A stretch of 64,000 bases of DNA from Strigops habroptila. Its lineage: Eukaryota > Chordata > Aves > Psittaciformes > Psittacidae. The translations under genes were made by a program, and so were the position numbers. The notes under the pieces were generated by a model. The model worked only from the letters and a program-made list of their open reading frames with translations. It had not been told where the DNA came from and ran no database searches. The DNA lies in NCBI RefSeq assembly GCF_004027225.2, contig NC_044302.2, positions 41,910,510-41,974,509 of the forward strand, read 5' to 3'. Below, in pieces: positions 59,061-64,000 of the stretch (position 1 is its first letter; every line of letters starts with the position of its first letter).

Positions 59061-61990
59061 CCTCCTTCTCCCGGCTGGACAAACGGCAATAGCACCGATG
59101 TCAACAGAAGTTTCCTTCTTCTGCCTGGGCGCCCAGTAACCCTAACAACAATGCTAATAAAAGAAGAGCCTGGAACAGTTGCTCCTGGACCGAGTCCTAT
59201 TTCTAGCCTGGGAGATGGGTCAATGTAAACAGCCATTTCGAAATTAAAGCAGCTCTTCGAGAGTTTTTTTTTTTTTCCCTTTTCCCCTCCCGTAGCGACT
59301 CCTCCCCGACAGAGGGAGGCAAATGGAGATAAATTAATGCCTGCTTGGCTGCATGATGCAGGTGCTGAAGTGGCCATGGGAGGACGAACTGGCAGATTTG
59401 GTAAGAGAAACGAAAATACCTACCAACGCTCAAAGCATGGCCGAGCCGGGCCCGAGGGGCATCCCGTCGACCACAGGGCGCAAACGCTGCTGCAGAAGGT
59501 TGCGTGTGTTGCGTGTGTGCGTGCACATGTGCTCAATTACACCTGCGATACTAAAAATCAAAAGCGCGAGTTATCTGCCGCGTTAAACGTAGGGCTTTTA
59601 AGGCTTTTCCGAAATGTAAATTGCTGCTGCCTAACAATTGCTAACAATTACTGTTATTCTTTTCAGGGAGGACTCCAAGCCCTGGAGCCGATGCTGCTGA
59701 CAGCAGAAAAGGCGCTTATGGGAGACGGACAGCGTCGGGGACCCCCGTTCTCCCTGAGGTGAGTAGCCCACAACGAGGACCTGACCATGGCAGGGGCTCC
59801 AGACCTATGGCGTGAACCGGATTTATGACAATTAGGCATTTGTGCCTGCTAGGTTTTGAGGGCATATTCTGCTCATTTAGTGCAGTCAGCTTAGGAAAGT
59901 CTGTTATTTCCCTTCAAAATATTATGCATTGTTATTATTATTATTGTTGTTTCATAAATCATAATGGAAATAGTAAAAATGTTAAATAAATTCCGGTTCT
60001 TCGAGACAACGAACCTTTAAAACAGGAATACTGGTCTAACTGAGGTTGGAAACACAGTTTATTAGACCCTTACCTATACTGTTCTGTAAAAAGGGTGATC
60101 AGATTCTAGCTTCGCCCCATTGCCGTGTCTGGTCCCAGCTCCAACCTGGTTCCCTCAGGCATGGATGCAGGGGCTTGACTGCTGCATCCCTAGTGTTGTC
60201 CATGGCTCACTTATGGCTATGCCATGTACTAAGACAGAATACGGTACAATTTAATAAGGTGTTATCATCTCACAGTGCAATTTTATATATATTCTATTTA
60301 AATATATGTATAAAATGCCTATCCTAAGCATACTTACAATAAAAAAGCATGAATAGAGACTAAATATAACGTGTTTTTTTCCCAACATTTTATATGTATA
60401 TAATTAAACATAAGCATATTATATATAAGAAAAAATGACAGGCAAATACTTAGGCTCGATACATAATAATAACGTTTGTTGCATATACGTGTATTATGTG
60501 TATTTTTATATAGGTATTACATAGATATATTACGTACATAAATGGCATACATATTTATAGCGTGCCAACTTATACGAAGTAATTATAAAGCAATTCTAAA
60601 GCATTACATAAACTAAATATAAAACAAGTGTGAAATTGCTGTAATAAATAACATGTTCCAATACATTATAAAAAGTATATATATTACTTTTAATTCAGTA
60701 GGAATGCAAAACGAAGAGAAGTCTTTATCCCCTTTAACTCTCGGCAGGTAGCTCTGCAAAGTGCCCGGGATTTGCGCTGGAGAACGAGACCGGAGCTGTC
60801 CTGCTGCCCCGCGTCGCTTCCTCCGCCGCTCAGTCCATGAGGCGCAGGACGGGTGAGTGCAGCCCCGGGAGCGCCTCGGCAGGTCGGCAGGGTCTCCCAG
60901 CCGTGCCCGCTGCTGCCGAGGTTTTTACCGCAGCACATCGGCAGGGTTGGGACCAGCCGCGGCGGAGCGGGTGTCCCGCTGGGCCGCGCAGCGGCCATAC
61001 CGTGAGGTGCCCAGGTCCAGCTTTCCCGTGCCGGGACAGACCGTGAGATACGGGTCAATTCTAACCGCTGCACCCGTTCCTCCTCCAGCAGCACCACTTG
61101 TTGTTACAACGGGGTTTTTGTTTCGTTACCAAATATGCCACCTTAGAGCTGGGGGAAACCCTGGGCCGAGCTCGGACGTACGAGGTTTTTGTTCCACACT
61201 GCTTTCGTTTTGCAACCGTTGTGATTTCTTCAAAATACTGTGAAACTTACAGTATCTTGGGGAAAGTCACCTGCAGGTTGGTAAAACGCCTATTTCTTCG
61301 AGCGAGGGCGGCATCGGGCGTGCAGAGACACAATTCCCTCTCTATTTTCTCTTTCCAGGTCAGATGTTTACAACCTTCATGGGAAAAGCCACGGATGCAC
61401 CACGGGCCCATGTACAGACATGCAGAGCATCTTACGTGGTTTTAAGAAGGTATTTGCCAGAGCCTCAATCGCGCCAGGAAGTCTTAATTCCCCACTGTCC
61501 CGGCCGGTTTTGCTAGGGAGAGGCAAAATTGGCTTCAGCGCCCCTTGAGTCCGATATAACTGAAGACTGAAATCAAACGGGGAGCTGTGGGCTTGGGCCG
61601 GGAGCTCTCCTCTCCCCTTCAGATGGAGGCCTGGGTCGTGAAAGCAGGGAGCCCCGGGGAAGGAGGATAAACAGAAAGCCCAGACGCGGCCCTGTCAAAA
61701 CAGGAAGGGTTGAAGGGTTTATTGTGCCACCTCTGTGCGAGAGAGTTCCTTCATATTTATTTCTCTTCACAGTGTTGGGACTCTAGTATGAGAAAGGGGA
61801 GGCGTGGAGGGCTGTGGAGTTTCAAGTGCAGGATAACGTACAGACACGTGCAAAGTGTAGCGTACAAAACAAGACATGTCCGCCGGTCCTTCATCCGTGT
61901 GGAAGCGCGATGCGGGGGTTATTTACAGCAAATGAGTGCTGCTCGACTTCGTGTTTCCCGAGGCGGACACGGGCAATAAATTAGGCCAGG
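59061..61990. other. Interval between ARF island and CDKN2B exon 2
   Basis: Mixed composition. The middle part (about 59820-60700) is AT-rich with many TATA/ATATAT words. A smaller GC-rich patch lies at about 60750-61090. Three short + strand segments are bounded by good splice signals (ending 59400; 59667-59758; 61359-61449) and are discussed as a possible antisense transcript. No protein-coding gene is recognised. Confidence 0.5.
61718..61761 (-). terminator. CDKN2B: Candidate CDKN2B poly(A) signals
   Basis: On the - strand AATAAA occurs at 61761-61756 and at 61723-61718, about 250-290 bp after the CDKN2B stop codon. Either would make a short 3' UTR. Which one is used cannot be told from the sequence. 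Confidence 0.4.
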
Positions 61991-62008
61991 GGGCGGCAGA
62001 GGAGGAGG

Positions 62009-62272
62009 CTAGGCACGGGGCGGCGGGTGGCGGAGGAAGCGGGCCACGGGTCCGTGCGGGCCCCCCGCCGCCACGTCGACGGGGAGGCGGCCGCTGCCGT
62101 CGGGCAGGTCGAGGCGCGCCCCGGCGCGGTGCAGCGCCGCCAGCGTCTCCAGGAAGCCGGCGCGGGCCGCGTCGTGCGCCGGGAGGCAGCCGGTGCGCGG
62201 GTCCGGGCGGTTGGGGTCGGCGCCGCGCTGCAGCAGCAGCTCGGCCACCCGCGGGCTGCCCAGCATCATCAC
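62009..62272 (-). CDS. CDKN2B: CDKN2B exon 2 (ankyrin repeats 2-4 of p15INK4b)
   Basis: The exon follows acceptor CTCTCCCCGCAG and encodes [20 protein letters not shown], then ankyrin repeats with [20 protein letters not shown]. It ends FLRHPPPRA and TAG at 62011-62009. With exon 1 it forms a 134-residue INK4 protein, close to mammalian p15 (138). The 291 bp 62017-62307 are identical to the CDKN2A exon 2 region. Only the last two codons and stop of p15 lie outside the shared tract, so the p15 and p16 ankyrin repeats 2-4 have identical sequence in this bird. Confidence 0.95.
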   Translation of the reverse strand: MMMLGSPRVAELLLQRGADPNRPDPRTGCLPAHDAARAGFLETLAALHRAGARLDLPDGSGRLPVDVAAGGPHGPVARFLRHPPPRA

Positions 62273-62307
62273 CTGCGGGGAGAGACAGCGTCAGCGCCCC
62301 GCTCAGC
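62017..62307 (-). repeat. 291-bp tract identical to CDKN2A exon 2 region (copy B)
   Basis: This is the partner of 48880-49170. It is the same orientation and identical in every base, covering nearly all of exon 2 and 35 bp of intron 1. Sequence outside both ends is unrelated. Confidence 0.95.
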
Positions 62308-63805
62308 TCGGCTTACTCTCCCTCCTTCAGCCCCGCAGGAGCCACGATCGCCAGCTGACAGGAGCGGAAAATCCGCGGGTGGGGCCTAGAGATCAGCTGC
62401 GGAGGCGCCACGAACGGCAGAGAGCACGGACCTGGCGAGAGCGTTGCGCAGTCGGGGGAAACCGTCCTTCGCCGCGCCGCGGGATAGGTGAGGCTGAGCG
62501 ACGCGGTGAGGGGAGCCCCACCGAGGCCGGGGCGTGCGGGCCTGCACCGGGGCTGCTCCGCGACAAGCGTCGGCGGAGGGGCGGCGGGCGCAGGGCACAG
62601 GAACCGGCCTTCTGCCAGCGGCCCCCGCGGAAACCGAGGGCAAGTCCCGAGCCGCTTTGCAATGGCCGCCGCGGAACCGTCCCGGGGGAGCGGCTCCCGG
62701 GGGTTGACGCCGTCCCGCCCTCACCTGGGAAGCTATTCCAGGAGGTCCTCGGCAAGGGGACACGCGTGTGCGGGGAACCTGCCCCCCCTGCGGCGCGGCG
62801 TCCGCGCTGCCCTCGCCCACAGGACAGCCCCAAACCGCACCCTTAGCCTGAGCCCCCTGCCCAGTGCTGCACCAAAACGCGCCGGAGCCCTCCCTCTCAG
62901 GCTCGCCTTTCTCTAAAACTGAATTTTCCGCAGTGCACCTGGCAGCGCGTCCAGCGCACGGGCTAAATCGCTGCTGCGTAAAGGTGCAGAAAAAAACATG
63001 CCAGAAGACGGCATCAGGTACGTGTTTCGAGTGATATGCTGCACCGACATTTTGTAGGAGAGAGTTTCGCAAGCACTGGCCGTAAAACTTGAATATAGCT
63101 GCACAGATTATTCCAGTTTCGTTGTATTTTGAAAATTTAAGAAGAAGCTGGGTAGAAGAAGTAGCTCGGAAATCAACTCAGCTTTATAAATCTAGTGTCT
63201 ACTGCTCCTCCGGGCACTACACCTATCTACATGTTGACGCGATTGTAAAATGCGGGCAGATCCCCACAAGGATGGAGCGCTAGCTGTTTACCTGTGATGT
63301 CTGTGGGGCAAGGCTATTGCAGCCGGATGATTCTGCTTGTAAGGGTTAGTGAATACATGGTGAGAGTCAGTGAATATACCTTTTTTCATGGGAGAGATGA
63401 GATAAAATACAAATAGATGTTTAAAGCAGAAGACGAGGTCTTCTGGTAAAGAGGTAAAGAGATCTGACGAAAGGGTAATTCTTTCTGAAAAGCTGACTTG
63501 TTACTTTTCATTGCACGTGTATTGAGAGATGAGCATTGAAGTTCTCGGTTTTGAGTCATCCTATCTCATTTGGTTAAAATAAAGTCGAGGGTTGCTAAGA
63601 CTAAAACCTCTCTGTTGCGGCCGTCACAGACTTTCGCCTTTCCACAACGGCGAGGGGAACCGCTGCGACGCTTCGACAGCAGCCGAGCGCAGCCGTCGGG
63701 GGGCGGCCAAACCCGGAGGCTGCTCAGGGCCACCGCTCCTCGGGCATGTAGGGGCCGCTGACCCCGGCCCGCCTCCCGCAAGCCCCGTGTCCCCGGCCTC
63801 CCTAC
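62273..63805 (-). other. CDKN2B: CDKN2B intron 1
   Basis: The intron is 1533 bp, with donor CAG/GTAGGG and acceptor CCCCGCAG. The exon-2-proximal half (to about 62850) is GC/CpG-rich, and the middle is AT-rich. Long open frames at 62386-62916 on both strands look composition-driven and match no known protein. Confidence 0.8.
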
Positions 63806-64000
63806 CTGGATGGGGGTCCGGCCGTAGGAGTTGACAGCGTTGGGGTCCACCGCGCCGTCCAGCAGCTCCCTTAGGCGCTGCAGGTCCCCGCGGGCGGCGG
63901 CGTTGGCCAGCTCGTCCGCTGCCGAGCCGCCCGTTCGCCGCGCCATACTCCGGCCCGCCCCGGCCTCACGCCCGCCGGCGGCCCGGCGCCGCGGAGCGCT
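63600..64000 (-). promoter_or_regulatory. CDKN2B: CpG island at the CDKN2B start (continues past the window)
   Basis: GC and CpG content rise from about 63600 to the window end and include exon 1 and the first 54 bp upstream of the ATG. The promoter itself probably lies mostly beyond the window. Confidence 0.6.
63806..63946 (-). CDS. CDKN2B: CDKN2B exon 1, p15INK4b first exon
   Basis: p15INK4b inhibits CDK4 and CDK6 in G1, typically downstream of TGF-beta signalling. The exon encodes 47 residues starting [20 protein letters not shown], then ankyrin repeat 1 with [20 protein letters not shown] and TPIQ. The ATG context, AGT-ATG-G, is strong. Donor is CAG/GTAGGG, phase 0, in frame with exon 2. 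The helix-turn reads DGAVDPN where INK4 proteins usually have xAGADPN. CDKN2A exon 1-alpha in this window keeps DAGADPN. The gene is the outermost of the - strand cluster, as in mammals. Confidence 0.95.

Noticed and set aside
57294-59377. Long open frames in the ARF CpG island (for example 58685-59377, - strand)
   Set aside because: They are composition-driven and contain no recognisable domain. Only the MTLRIR frame at 57650 matches a known protein type.
61936-62846. + strand open frames across CDKN2B exon 2
   Set aside because: They are the same antisense shadows, duplicated because the exon 2 tract itself is duplicated.

Overview
This window is vertebrate nuclear DNA, almost certainly from a bird. 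Its genes have introns with GT-AG splice sites and CpG-island promoters. The repeats are CR1-type LINE 3' ends and ERVL-like solo LTRs of the kind common in avian genomes. The gene content is the conserved MTAP - CDKN2A - CDKN2B block, which lies on chromosome Z in chicken. I recognise no bacterial, plasmid or phage features.

Layout. Positions 1-14470 are AT-rich intergenic DNA with one well-preserved solo LTR (5650-6223, perfect 5-bp target duplication). MTAP occupies the + strand: a CpG-island promoter at about 14480-15420, eight coding exons between 14824 and 38020 that join in phase into a 281-residue enzyme, and a poly(A) signal near 38811. Its introns hold a + strand solo LTR (19314-19925) and several CR1 fragments. 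A related LTR in the opposite orientation (about 39418-40054) and a CR1 copy (about 40440-41455) lie downstream. Positions 41455-46500 are intergenic with no gene that I recognise.

The right-hand third is the cell-cycle inhibitor locus on the - strand. CDKN2B (p15INK4b) has exon 1 at 63806-63946 and exon 2 at 62009-62272. The ARF first exon (exon 1-beta) is at 57445-57650. An INK4a-type first exon (exon 1-alpha) is at 51377-51520, and the shared CDKN2A exon 2 is at 48827-49135. The order is the same as in mammals. INK4 proteins inhibit CDK4/6 and ARF restrains MDM2, so the locus feeds both the RB and p53 pathways. MTAP is a neighbouring methionine-salvage enzyme.

Three observations stand out. 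First, exon 1-alpha is open, starts in a strong context and has a good donor in phase with exon 2, so this bird could encode p16INK4a, which was reported absent in chicken. Second, exon 2 of CDKN2A and exon 2 of CDKN2B are identical over 291 bp including intron sequence, with abrupt ends, which suggests very recent gene conversion or an assembly artefact. Third, ARF is confined to exon 1-beta: spliced or unspliced, translation ends after the same 69 residues. The protein is built partly from a 12-bp tandem repeat.
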